A DNA stretch of 64,000 bases from Inhella gelatinilytica (lineage in GTDB: Bacteria > Pseudomonadota > Gammaproteobacteria > Burkholderiales > Burkholderiaceae_C), in the NCBI RefSeq assembly GCF_016093295.1, contig NZ_JAEDAL010000005.1:1-64000 (forward strand), in the 5' to 3' direction. Both the position numbers and the translations under genes were made by a program. Positions 47,915 to 56,050 of the stretch are shown here, piece after piece (the first letter of the stretch is position 1; the number at the start of each line of letters is the position of its first letter). The notes below the pieces were generated by a model. The model saw only the letters and a list, made by a program, of their open reading frames with translations. It did not search any database and was not told the DNA's origin.

Positions 47915-48841
47915 ATGACAAGACTCAATCGACCGCAATTTCAGCAACTGGGCATCATCGGCTGCGGCCTCATCGGCGGCAGCTTTGCCCTGGCACTGAA
48001 GCGTGCGGGGTTGGTCAAGCGGGTGGTGGGCTATAGCAAGAGCCCCAGTACCACCGAGGTTGCCAAGAAATTGGGGGTGATCGACGTGGCGGCCGAATCG
48101 GCTCTGCTTGCCGTCTCGGGCTCTGACCTCGTCCTCGTGGCCGTCCCCGTTTCGGCCACGGAGGCCACGCTGCGCGCCATTCGCCACCTGGTTCAGATTC
48201 AGCCGCAAACGCTCTTCATGGACGTCGGATCGACCAAGGCTGATGTCGCCATTGCGGCTCAGAAGGTCCTGGGGGACTTGGCCAGCCAGTTCGTCCCGGC
48301 ACACCCCATCGCAGGGAAAGAGAAAGCCGGTGTGCAAAACGCTGATGCGCTGCTCTTCCAAGGCAAGCAGGTGGTCCTCACCCCCTTGCCGGAAAACTCT
48401 GCAGCGGAGGTTCAACGGGCGGCCGGTGTTTGGGCCGCCTTGGGCTGCAAGGTGCTCAAGATGACGCCGGAGAACCATGACGCTGCGTACGCGGCCGTCA
48501 GCCATTTCCCGCACCTGCTCTCGTTTGCCTATTTTCAGTCGGTCATGCGCCAACCCTCCGGTCGGGAGTTCATGGAACTGGCCGGCATGAGCTTCCGGGA
48601 CTTCACCCGCATCGCCGGGAGCGATCCGGCCATTTGGCGTGACATCTTGCTGGCCAATCGCGACGAAGTCTTGCACCAGTCCCAGCGCTTCCGCTCCGTT
48701 CTGGACCGCTTGGAGCACTGGCTCAAGGAAGGCGACGCGGGCGCCTTGGAAACCCTGCTTCGCCAAGTGAGTGAGGCTCGAGCCAAGTGGACCCCCGCCT
48801 TCACGGATCCCGATGACGGCACACCCTCCTCGCATTTCTGA
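47915..48841 (+). CDS. tyrA: prephenate dehydrogenase
   Basis: A 308-residue NAD-dependent enzyme that oxidises prephenate (or arogenate) to the tyrosine precursor. The Rossmann loop is LGIIGCGLIGGSFALALKRAG. Conserved catalytic segments include FMDVGSTKADV, VPAHPIAGKEKAGV and AAVSHFPHLLSFA. It has no chorismate mutase or ACT domain attached. It starts 5 bp after pheA and is followed by the aroA-cmk fusion, so the four neighbouring enzymes feed the aromatic pathway together. Confidence 0.95.
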   Translation: MTRLNRPQFQQLGIIGCGLIGGSFALALKRAGLVKRVVGYSKSPSTTEVAKKLGVIDVAAESALLAVSGSDLVLVAVPVSATEATLRAIRHLVQIQPQTLFMDVGSTKADVAIAAQKVLGDLASQFVPAHPIAGKEKAGVQNADALLFQGKQVVLTPLPENSAAEVQRAAGVWAALGCKVLKMTPENHDAAYAAVSHFPHLLSFAYFQSVMRQPSGREFMELAGMSFRDFTRIAGSDPAIWRDILLANRDEVLHQSQRFRSVLDRLEHWLKEGDAGALETLLRQVSEARAKWTPAFTDPDDGTPSSHF

Positions 48842-48874
48842 TCTGCCCTTGAAGGCGCTGCGGCGCCCTGCTCC

Positions 48875-50890
48875 ATGCTGAAGATTGCCCACCTTGACCT
48901 GCCGCCCTTACAAGGTGCCGCCGGTACCCTGCGCCTGCCGGGCTCCAAGAGCATTTCCAATCGCTTGCTGTTGCTCGCCGCGCTGGCCGAGGGCGAAACG
49001 CGAATCGAACACCTGCTGGAGGCCGATGACACCGCGGTGATGCTGGATGCGCTGCGCGCGCTGGGGTGCGCTTGGCACCGCAACGCGGATGGCAGCCTCA
49101 CGGTGCAAGGCCTGGGCGGTCACCTGCCGGTGTCGCAGGCCGACTGTTTCCTGGGCAACGCCGGAACCGCCATGCGCCCCTTGGCGGCGGCGCTGGCGCT
49201 GCTTGCCGCCCGCGATGGCGGTCACTACGTCCTGCGCGGGGTGCCCCGTATGCACGAGCGCCCCATTCGTGACCTCGTGGACGCCTTGCGCGAGCTGGGC
49301 TGCCGCATCGAGGACCTGGGGCAGCCCGGATACCCGCCGCTGGCGCTCCGCGGCCCGGCATCGCTCCAATTGAACCAGCCGGTGCGCGTGCGCGGCGATG
49401 TCTCCAGCCAGTTTCTGACCGCACTCCTGCTCACCCTGCCCCTGGTGGCGCAGCAGGATGTGGTGATTGAGGTCGAGGGCGAGCTGATCTCCAAGCCCTA
49501 CATCGAGATCACGCTGGCCCTGCTGGATCGCTTCGGCGTCCGGGTGCAGCGTGAAGCCTGGCGGCGCTTCACCATCCCAGCGGGAAGCCGACTGCGCAGT
49601 CCGGGCCGGCTGCAAGTTGAGGGGGACGCCTCCGCGGCGTCCTACTTCATCGCCCTCGGTGCACTGGCCGCCACCGAAGCGCCGCTCGTCATCGAGGGCA
49701 TTGGGCGCAATGCCCTGCAGGGCGATGTGCGCTTTGCCGATGCCGCCGCAGCCATGGGGGCCCAGATCGAGTGGCGCGATCACGCCCTGGCGGTCCGGCG
49801 CGGGCGATGGCCCCTTCGGGGCATTGAGTTGGATTGCGTGGCCATCCCGGACGCGGCCATGACCCTGGCGGTGATGGCTTTGTTTGCCGACAGCCCCACA
49901 CGCCTGACCGGTATCGCCTCCTGGCGCGTCAAAGAAACGGATCGGATTGCGGCGATGGCGACCGAGTTGCGCAAGCTCGGGGCCACCGTGCAAGAGGGGG
50001 CGGACTGGCTCGAAGTCCACCCCCTGCGCGCCGAGGACTGGCGCACCGCCGCGATCCACACCTACGACGACCACCGGATGGCCATGTGTTTTTCACTGGC
50101 CGCCCTGCACCCCCTTGCCGGTGCCACCCCTCAAGCGCTCAGGATTCTGGATCCCGGCTGCGTAGCCAAAACCTTCCCGGACTACTTCGAAACCCTGTTC
50201 GACCTGGTTCAGGCTCGCAGCGAGGACATCCCCGTGCTGTGCATCGATGGCCCCACGGCCTCGGGCAAGGGAACCCTCACCGAGCGCGTGGCAGAACGCC
50301 TCGGCTATCACGTGCTGGAATCCGGCGCGCTCTACCGCGCGACCGCGCTGGCCGCCCGTGCGGCGGGCATTGCCTGGACCGATGAGGCGCGCGTCGCCAG
50401 CATGGCACGGAGTTTGGCGTTGCACTTCAGTGGCGGGCGCTGCTACCTGGAGGACGAGGACATCACCGATGCCCTGCGCGCCGAGGAGATTGGACTCGGC
50501 GCCTCTGCGGTGGCGGCCCTACCCGCCGTTCGGGCGGCGCTGCATGAGCTTCAGTTGTCTTTCCGGCGCGTCCCCGGCTTGGTGGCCGATGGGCGCGACA
50601 TGGGGACCGCCATTTTCCCGGCCGCCCCACTCAAGGTCTTCTTGACCGCCAGTGCTGAAAAACGCGCCGAGCGCCGGTATAAGCAATTGATTTCCAAGGG
50701 CTTTTCCGCTAATATGGAAGGCTTGCTTCGAGACCTAGAAGCGCGCGACCTGCAGGACAAAACCCGCAGCAGCTCGCCTCTCGTGCCGGCGCAAGACGCT
50801 TTTTTGCTCGACAACTCGGACCTCAGCATCGACGCCAGCGTCGAGCAGGTGCTGCAGTGGTGGGCACAAAAGCAAGCCTTCCCGGCCTGA
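48875..50890 (+). CDS. aroA-cmk: fused EPSP synthase and cytidylate kinase
   Basis: A 671-residue two-enzyme fusion. Residues 1 to about 440 are 5-enolpyruvylshikimate-3-phosphate synthase: [15 protein letters not shown], the substrate loop [27 protein letters not shown], and [17 protein letters not shown] followed by [15 protein letters not shown]. From about residue 447 the chain continues as CMP/dCMP kinase: P-loop [20 protein letters not shown], then [13 protein letters not shown] and [10 protein letters not shown]. The linker is only a few residues (VQARSEDIP). Such fusions are known in Burkholderiales. It ties the shikimate pathway to pyrimidine nucleotide supply in one protein and sits before rpsA, as cmk does in E. 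coli. Confidence 0.96.
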   Translation: MLKIAHLDLPPLQGAAGTLRLPGSKSISNRLLLLAALAEGETRIEHLLEADDTAVMLDALRALGCAWHRNADGSLTVQGLGGHLPVSQADCFLGNAGTAMRPLAAALALLAARDGGHYVLRGVPRMHERPIRDLVDALRELGCRIEDLGQPGYPPLALRGPASLQLNQPVRVRGDVSSQFLTALLLTLPLVAQQDVVIEVEGELISKPYIEITLALLDRFGVRVQREAWRRFTIPAGSRLRSPGRLQVEGDASAASYFIALGALAATEAPLVIEGIGRNALQGDVRFADAAAAMGAQIEWRDHALAVRRGRWPLRGIELDCVAIPDAAMTLAVMALFADSPTRLTGIASWRVKETDRIAAMATELRKLGATVQEGADWLEVHPLRAEDWRTAAIHTYDDHRMAMCFSLAALHPLAGATPQALRILDPGCVAKTFPDYFETLFDLVQARSEDIPVLCIDGPTASGKGTLTERVAERLGYHVLESGALYRATALAARAAGIAWTDEARVASMARSLALHFSGGRCYLEDEDITDALRAEEIGLGASAVAALPAVRAALHELQLSFRRVPGLVADGRDMGTAIFPAAPLKVFLTASAEKRAERRYKQLISKGFSANMEGLLRDLEARDLQDKTRSSSPLVPAQDAFLLDNSDLSIDASVEQVLQWWAQKQAFPA

Positions 50891-50917
50891 GCGCCCGCTC
50901 CGACCGAGACCCCCGTG

Positions 50918-50955
50918 GCGGTGGTTGCCCAGGCTTGGGCGGCTGCCGCTTTTTT
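50918..50955 (+). terminator. terminator-like hairpin between aroA-cmk and rpsA
   Basis: GCGGTGGTTGCCC (50918-50930) pairs along all 13 positions, with several G-U pairs, to GGGCGGCTGCCGC (50937-50949). The loop is AGGCTT, and TTTTTT follows directly. It is 27 bp after the cmk stop and about 60 bp before the rpsA ATG. Confidence 0.75.
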
Positions 50956-50962
50956 ACAGCTC

Positions 50963-51001
50963 CGGGCTCACGCCCGTGTTTTCGCCCGCAGCCCGGCTGC
51001 G
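50963..51001 (+). promoter_or_regulatory. two further hairpins in the rpsA leader
   Basis: CGGGC/GCCCG (50963-50976) and CGCAGC/GCTGCG (50987-51001) follow the terminator-like hairpin. They are followed by CCAAGGAAACTTC and the rpsA ATG. E. coli rpsA is translationally autoregulated through a three-hairpin initiation region; a similar role here is inferred. Confidence 0.5.
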
Positions 51002-51017
51002 GACCCAAGGAAACTTC

Positions 51018-52727
51018 ATGAACCAAACCCAAACCGCCTTCGCAGCAGAATCCTTTGCCGCGATGTTCGAAGAATCGCTCCAACGCGCCAACATGCGCTC
51101 GGGCGAGGTCGTGTCCGCCGAAGTGGTGCGCATCGATTACAACTTCGTGGTGGTGAACGCCGGCCTCAAGTCTGAGGCTTATGTGCCCATCGAAGAATTC
51201 AAGAACGACCAGGGCGAGATCGAAGTCCAAGTGGGCGACTTCGTCTCGGTGGCCGTGGACGCCGTGGAAAACGGCTACGGCGACACCATCCTGAGCCGTG
51301 ACAAGGCCAAGCGTTTGGCCTCGTGGCTGAGCCTGGAAACCGCTCTGGAGTCGGGCGACTTCGTGACCGGTACCGTCAGCGGCAAGGTCAAGGGCGGCCT
51401 GACCGTCATGGTCAACGGCATCCGCGCCTTCCTGCCGGGTTCGCTGATCGACACCCGTCCGGTCAAGGATCTGAGCCCGTTCGAAGGCAAGACCATGGAG
51501 TTCAAGGTCATCAAGCTGGACCGCAAGCGCAACAACGTCGTGTTGTCGCGTCGCGCTGTGGTTGAGGCTTCGATGGGCGAAGAGCGCGCCAAGCTGCTGG
51601 AAACGCTGAGCGAAGGTGCCATCGTCCAGGGCGTGGTCAAGAACATCACCGAGTACGGTGCGTTCGTGGACCTGGGGGGCATCGACGGCCTGCTGCACAT
51701 CACCGACATGGCCTGGCGCCGTGTCCGTCACCCGAGCGAGGTGGTGACGGTGGGTCAAGAGCTGACCGCCAAGGTGCTGAAGTTTGACTCGGAGAAGAAC
51801 CGCGTCTCGCTGGGCATCAAGCAGCTGGGTGACGATCCCTGGATGGGTGTGGCCCGCCGCTATCCGAACAGCACCCGCTTGTTCGGCAAGGTCACCAACA
51901 TCGCTGACTACGGCGCGTTCGTGGAAATCGAACCCGGCATCGAAGGCCTGGTGCACGTCTCCGAAATGGACTGGACCAACAAGAACGTCGCCCCCAGCAA
52001 GGTGGTGACCCTGGGCCAGGAAGTCGAAGTGATGGTGCTGGAGATCGACGAAGACAAGCGTCGCATCTCGCTGGGCATGAAGCAGTGCCGCGCCAACCCG
52101 TGGGAAGAGTTCGCCGAGAACTTCAAGCGCGGCGACAAGGTCAAGGGCCCGATCAAGTCGATCACCGACTTCGGTATCTTTATCGGTCTGGCCGCCGGCA
52201 TCGACGGCCTGGTGCACCTGAGCGACCTGAGCTGGAACGAAACCGGCGAAGCTGCGGTGCGCAACTTCAAGAAGGGCCAGGAAGTCGAAGCCATCGTGCT
52301 GGCCGTCGACGTCGAGCGCGAGCGCATCTCGCTGGGCATCAAGCAAATGGACAGCGATCCGTTCACCAACTACACCTCGGTGAACGATCGTGGCGCTACG
52401 GTGAACGGCAAGGTGCAAACCGTTGATGCCCGCGGCGCGGAAGTGCTGTTGGCTGACGACGTGACGGGCTACCTGCCCGCCAGCGAACTGAGCCGCGATC
52501 GCGTGGAAGACGCCCGCAACGTGCTGAAGGAAGGCGACGAAGTCACCGCTCTGATCATCAACATCGACCGCAAGTCGCGCTCGATCAAGCTGTCGATCAA
52601 GGCCAAGGACGACGCCGACCAACAGGAAGCCATGAAGGCCCTGTCGGCCACCAGCGAACGCGAGAACGCCGGCACCACCAGCCTGGGTGCCCTGCTGCGC
52701 GCCAAACTGGACAAGGGCAACAACTAA
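51018..52727 (+). CDS. rpsA: 30S ribosomal protein S1
   Basis: A 569-residue S1 with six S1/OB repeats. Repeats 3-6 are clearest, for example [53 protein letters not shown] and [27 protein letters not shown]. It binds mRNA on the 30S subunit and allows initiation on structured or weak ribosome sites. The start [21 protein letters not shown] is preceded by AAGGA. The last repeat (about 450-525) is more divergent ([29 protein letters not shown]). A structured leader precedes it and a terminator follows. Confidence 0.98.
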   Translation: MNQTQTAFAAESFAAMFEESLQRANMRSGEVVSAEVVRIDYNFVVVNAGLKSEAYVPIEEFKNDQGEIEVQVGDFVSVAVDAVENGYGDTILSRDKAKRLASWLSLETALESGDFVTGTVSGKVKGGLTVMVNGIRAFLPGSLIDTRPVKDLSPFEGKTMEFKVIKLDRKRNNVVLSRRAVVEASMGEERAKLLETLSEGAIVQGVVKNITEYGAFVDLGGIDGLLHITDMAWRRVRHPSEVVTVGQELTAKVLKFDSEKNRVSLGIKQLGDDPWMGVARRYPNSTRLFGKVTNIADYGAFVEIEPGIEGLVHVSEMDWTNKNVAPSKVVTLGQEVEVMVLEIDEDKRRISLGMKQCRANPWEEFAENFKRGDKVKGPIKSITDFGIFIGLAAGIDGLVHLSDLSWNETGEAAVRNFKKGQEVEAIVLAVDVERERISLGIKQMDSDPFTNYTSVNDRGATVNGKVQTVDARGAEVLLADDVTGYLPASELSRDRVEDARNVLKEGDEVTALIINIDRKSRSIKLSIKAKDDADQQEAMKALSATSERENAGTTSLGALLRAKLDKGNN

Positions 52728-52768
52728 TCAGTTGCCGGGGCGTTCCTCTTGAACGCCCGTTATTCTTG

Positions 52769-52795
52769 AGGGCTCGCCTGGCGCGAGCCCTTTTT
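52769..52795 (+). terminator. terminator after rpsA
   Basis: AGGGCTCGC (52769-52777) and GCGAGCCCT (52783-52791) pair perfectly and run into TTTTTC. It lies 41 bp past the rpsA stop and ends 16 bp before ihfB. Confidence 0.9.
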
Positions 52796-52811
52796 CTTGC
52801 TGCCCCGCACC

Positions 52812-53102
52812 ATGACCCGCTCCGACCTCGTCACGCTGCTTGCCGAACGCTTTCCGCAAATCACTCACAAAGACACGGAGTTTGCGGTGAAAGCCATTCT
52901 GGACGCCATGAGCGACGCCCTCGCCAAAGGCCACCGCATTGAAATTCGCGGCTTCGGCAGTTTTTCGGTCAGCCGCCGCCCTCCTCGCATGGGACGCAAT
53001 CCGCGCACTGGCGCGCCGGTCCCGATTCCTGAAAAACTGGTGCCCCATTTCAAGCCTGGAAAAGCCCTGCGAGAAGCCGTCGAGGCCCGCACGAAAAGCT
53101 AA
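52812..53102 (+). CDS. ihfB: integration host factor subunit beta
   Basis: A 96-residue DNA-bending protein that pairs with IHF-alpha. It starts [30 protein letters not shown]. The beta-arm signature is [21 protein letters not shown], with the intercalating proline in RNPRTG, and the C-terminus is [16 protein letters not shown]. The ATG at 52812 is chosen over an upstream TTG. The rpsA-ihfB-lapA-lapB order is conserved in proteobacteria. IHF is the usual host factor for tyrosine-integrase intasomes such as that of the element at 1-5767. Confidence 0.96.
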   Translation: MTRSDLVTLLAERFPQITHKDTEFAVKAILDAMSDALAKGHRIEIRGFGSFSVSRRPPRMGRNPRTGAPVPIPEKLVPHFKPGKALREAVEARTKS

Positions 53103-53111
53103 ACAGCGCCC

Positions 53112-53405
53112 ATGAAATTCCTGCGTCGCCTTTTCTACCTCTTTGTCTTCTTTGCGCTGTTCGCCTTCTCGCTGAACAACAAGAAAGATGTAACGGTCCA
53201 CTGGTTCTTTGGCTACGAATGGACCACACCGCTGGTGTTCGTTGTGCTGGCCAGTTTCGCCGCGGGCATTGCCTTGGGCGTGATGGCCATGGTGCCGGCC
53301 TGGTGGCGACAGCGAGCACAGGCTCGACGCCAGTCTGCCCTGCCGGATGCAGCGCCCAGCAATCTGGCCGCCCCCACTGTCCAGGGGATCCGCGATGGAC
53401 TTTGA
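53112..53405 (+). CDS. lapA: LPS assembly protein LapA (DUF1049)
   Basis: A 97-residue inner-membrane protein with two hydrophobic segments (FLRRLFYLFVFFALFAFSLNN and TPLVFVVLASFAAGIALGVMAMV) separated by DVTVHWFFGYEW, the LapA/DUF1049 layout. The cytoplasmic tail is basic. LapA partners LapB, which couples LPS synthesis to transport. Its last codons overlap the lapB start by 11 bp, so translation is probably coupled. Confidence 0.92.
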   Translation: MKFLRRLFYLFVFFALFAFSLNNKKDVTVHWFFGYEWTTPLVFVVLASFAAGIALGVMAMVPAWWRQRAQARRQSALPDAAPSNLAAPTVQGIRDGL

Positions 53406-54537
53406 TTTCCGCTGGTTGCTGCTGATTCTTCCCGCAGCCTTTGCGCTGGGCTGGCTGGCTTCCCGCTTGGACCTTCGACAAGCCAAACGGGACCCCCGCG
53501 ATGCCCCGCACGCCTACTTCAAAGGCCTCAATCTGTTGCTGAATGAGCAGCACGACAAGGCCATCGATGCGTTCATCGAGGCTGTCCAACACGATCCCGA
53601 CACCGTTGATTTGCACTTTGCCCTGGGGGCTTTGTTTCGTCGCCGGGGGGAAACGGAGCGAGCGGTCCGGGTTCACCAGCACTTGATGCAGCGTGGGGAC
53701 CTGCCCGCCGTCGAGCGCGCCCGTGCACAGCACGCGCTGGCCCAAGATTTCTTCAAGGCAGGTCTGTTCGACCGCGCGGAGGCGGCCTATCGCGCCCTCT
53801 CGGGCACCCCCTTTGAAGGAGAGGCTGAATTGGCCCTGTTGTCGCTGTACGAGCGGGGCCGTGATTGGGAGCAAGCTCAGCGCATGGCGCAAGCCTTAGA
53901 AACACGAGGCGTCGGCTCTTTTGCCACTCGACAAGCCCACCACTTGTGCGAATTGGCACTCCAAAGTCAAGCTGACGGAGCGCTTCAAGCGGCCGTGGGC
54001 CTGCTGCGCCAGGCCCACCAACTGGCTCCGCGCGCTCCGCGCCCACTGCTCTTGTTGGGCCAAGCCTCGCTTCGGTCCGGCCAAGCGAGCGAAGCCCTGG
54101 GGCTGTTTGAAACCCTCTTGACCGTGGCTCCCGATGCGTTCAACCTTGCCGCGGGTCACTACGCTGAGGCCGCGAACATCGCCGGGGAAACAGCACGGGC
54201 ACTTGCCAACCTCGAAACACAGTACACCCTGGCCCCCAGCATGGCCCTGGTGCTCGCACTCAATGCGTTGGCCCCGGATGCCCAAGAGGCGCGACTCAGT
54301 GCCCATCTGATGCGCCACCCCGCCGCCTTGGATGGCGCACGTCGTCTGCTGGCGCTCGCTCCCACCGAAGCGGGGAGCTCTCAAGCAGCCCTTCAGAACG
54401 CGCTGGACCGTGCGGTCAAACCGCGCACACGCTACCGCTGCGCGGCCTGCGGCTTTGAGTCCGGCCACTATTTTTGGCAATGCCCTGGCTGCCTGAGTTG
54501 GGACAGCTTCCCCCCTCACCCCATCGAAGAACTATGA
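53395..54537 (+). CDS. lapB: LPS assembly protein LapB (TPR, rubredoxin-like end)
   Basis: A 380-residue protein anchored by one N-terminal helix (RWLLLILPAAFALGWLAS). An array of TPR-like helical repeats fills the cytoplasmic part (AYFKGLNLLLNEQHDKAIDAF, ALGALFRRRGETERAVRVHQHL, and others). The C-terminal metal-binding knuckle YRCAACGFES plus WQCPGCLSWDSF resembles rubredoxin. LapB recruits LpxC to FtsH for degradation; ftsH is also in this window. Its stop overlaps the next gene as ATGA, joining it to the glycosyltransferase genes. Confidence 0.94.
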   Translation: MDFDFRWLLLILPAAFALGWLASRLDLRQAKRDPRDAPHAYFKGLNLLLNEQHDKAIDAFIEAVQHDPDTVDLHFALGALFRRRGETERAVRVHQHLMQRGDLPAVERARAQHALAQDFFKAGLFDRAEAAYRALSGTPFEGEAELALLSLYERGRDWEQAQRMAQALETRGVGSFATRQAHHLCELALQSQADGALQAAVGLLRQAHQLAPRAPRPLLLLGQASLRSGQASEALGLFETLLTVAPDAFNLAAGHYAEAANIAGETARALANLETQYTLAPSMALVLALNALAPDAQEARLSAHLMRHPAALDGARRLLALAPTEAGSSQAALQNALDRAVKPRTRYRCAACGFESGHYFWQCPGCLSWDSFPPHPIEEL

Positions 54538-55274
54538 ACCCCGCCGATTCAGATCGCTTCATCATTTGCATGAAGTGGGGCACCAAGTATGGGCCAGAGT
54601 ACGTGAATCGCCTGTACGGCATGGTGGCCCGTCATTTGCGCGGACCTTTCCGGTTCGTCTGCCTGACCGATCGAACCGAGGGCATCCGGTCGGAAGTGGA
54701 GTGCCGGCCCATTCCCGAGCTCAAACTGCCGCCAGGTAGCCCGGAGCGCGGCTGGACCAAGCTCACCACGTTCGAGGCTGACTTGCATGGGCTCAAAGGG
54801 ACTGCGTTGTTCCTGGATCTGGACGTGGTGATCGTTGACGACATCACGCCGTTCTTTGAGGCGCCGGGGGAATTTCTCATCATTCACGATTGGAAACGGC
54901 CGTGGCGTATCACTGGTAACAGTTCGGTCTACCGCTGGCAACTCGGAGCCTATCCCGAGCTCCTGGACTATTTCCGAACCCATTTCGAGGAAGTGCGGCG
55001 GCGCTTCCGCAATGAGCAGGCTTTTCTTTCGGATTGGCTGAATCAACACGGAAAGTTGCAGTACTGGAACCCACAGTGGTGCGCCAGTTGGAAGTACCAC
55101 TGCATTCCGCGCTGGCCGTCCAACCTGTGGAGCCCCCCCCGCATTCCCACGGGTGCACGCATCTTGATTTTTCATGGCGTCATGAATCCGCCGGACGCCC
55201 TTGCAGGGCGCTCCAACGGCAATTGGCGCAGAGCCAAACCCGCAGCTTGGATCGCGGACCACTGGCACGAATGA
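54534..55274 (+). CDS. putative cytoplasmic glycosyltransferase
   Basis: A 246-residue protein with no membrane segment. Features of a GT-A glycosyltransferase are visible: the N-terminal ICMKWGTKYGPEYVNRLY and FRFVCLTDRTEGI, and a DxD-type metal site in LFLDLDVVIVDDITPFF (about residue 100). A later NEQAFLSDWLNQHG matches the acceptor-side motif of GT8-like enzymes. The sugar and acceptor are unknown. Overlapping stops and starts couple it to lapB before it and to the GT25 gene after it. This points to the LPS core or O-chain, by inference. Confidence 0.75.
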   Translation: MNPADSDRFIICMKWGTKYGPEYVNRLYGMVARHLRGPFRFVCLTDRTEGIRSEVECRPIPELKLPPGSPERGWTKLTTFEADLHGLKGTALFLDLDVVIVDDITPFFEAPGEFLIIHDWKRPWRITGNSSVYRWQLGAYPELLDYFRTHFEEVRRRFRNEQAFLSDWLNQHGKLQYWNPQWCASWKYHCIPRWPSNLWSPPRIPTGARILIFHGVMNPPDALAGRSNGNWRRAKPAAWIADHWHE

Positions 55275-56050
55275 ACGAACCTTTAATGCCTCATCGCACC
55301 CACACCTGGGTCATCAATTTGGATCGATCCGCTGATCGGCTCGCGCGCATCGGCCCTGCACTGGACGCGCTGGGATTGGCTTGGACCCGCCAACGGGCGG
55401 TTGATGCCCGCGACCTCAGTCCAGCCCAGGCGGCTCAACTGGAAGAGGCAGCGTATGCGCGCAAACATGGCAAGCGCCCCGCCCTGGGCGAGTTGGGCTG
55501 CTACTTGTCGCACATGGAGGTGATGCAAAACTTTCTGGCCTCGCCCCATGAATTTGCCCTCGTCTTGGAGGACGACGCCCAGTTGGGGGCGGAGTTACCA
55601 GCAGTCGTGGCGGCTCTGGAGCGACTGAGTGGCCGCTGGGACATGGTCAAACTCTCGGGCGTGCATTCCGGTACCCCGCAGTCGGTCGCGACGCTGACCG
55701 ACCACACAAAGCTAGCCGTCATGCTCTCGCGTTGCACGGGTTCCAGCGCTTACCTGGTAAACCGCCACGCTGCCCAGGTGTACCTGGACCGCCTGTTGCC
55801 CATGGAACTGCCATACGACCATGTTTTCGATCGCGGCTGGGCGCTCAACTTGAAGATTCGACTGGCCTCCCCGCCGCCGTGCGGCCACGACCAGGGCGTT
55901 GAAACCACCATCGCGCTCCCCCAAAACCGCAAGTTCCACTGGACGAAGCGGCTGAGCGCCTATGGCTACCGCTTGCGCAATGAGTGGCAGCGGGTGGGCT
56001 ATGGCTTGCATCAATGGTGGACCGAACGGCGCCGCGCTTCCACCCCATGA
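55271..56050 (+). CDS. glycosyltransferase family 25 (LPS-type)
   Basis: A 259-residue GT25 enzyme. It opens with TWVINLDRSADRLARIGPAL, the family start. It then has GELGCYLSHMEVMQNF and the metal-site ALVLEDDAQLGAELP, followed by CTGSSAYLVNRHAAQ. Members transfer galactose or glucose to the lipooligosaccharide core. The start (ATG at 55271) overlaps the previous stop, and the stop overlaps msbA. It may act directly after the enzyme at 54534; the sequential order is inferred from position only. Confidence 0.88.
   Translation: MNEPLMPHRTHTWVINLDRSADRLARIGPALDALGLAWTRQRAVDARDLSPAQAAQLEEAAYARKHGKRPALGELGCYLSHMEVMQNFLASPHEFALVLEDDAQLGAELPAVVAALERLSGRWDMVKLSGVHSGTPQSVATLTDHTKLAVMLSRCTGSSAYLVNRHAAQVYLDRLLPMELPYDHVFDRGWALNLKIRLASPPPCGHDQGVETTIALPQNRKFHWTKRLSAYGYRLRNEWQRVGYGLHQWWTERRRASTP

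Noticed and set aside
50823-52622. 599-residue minus-strand open frame opposite rpsA
   Set aside because: Its repeated segments mirror the S1 repeats of rpsA on the other strand; there is no independent evidence of coding.
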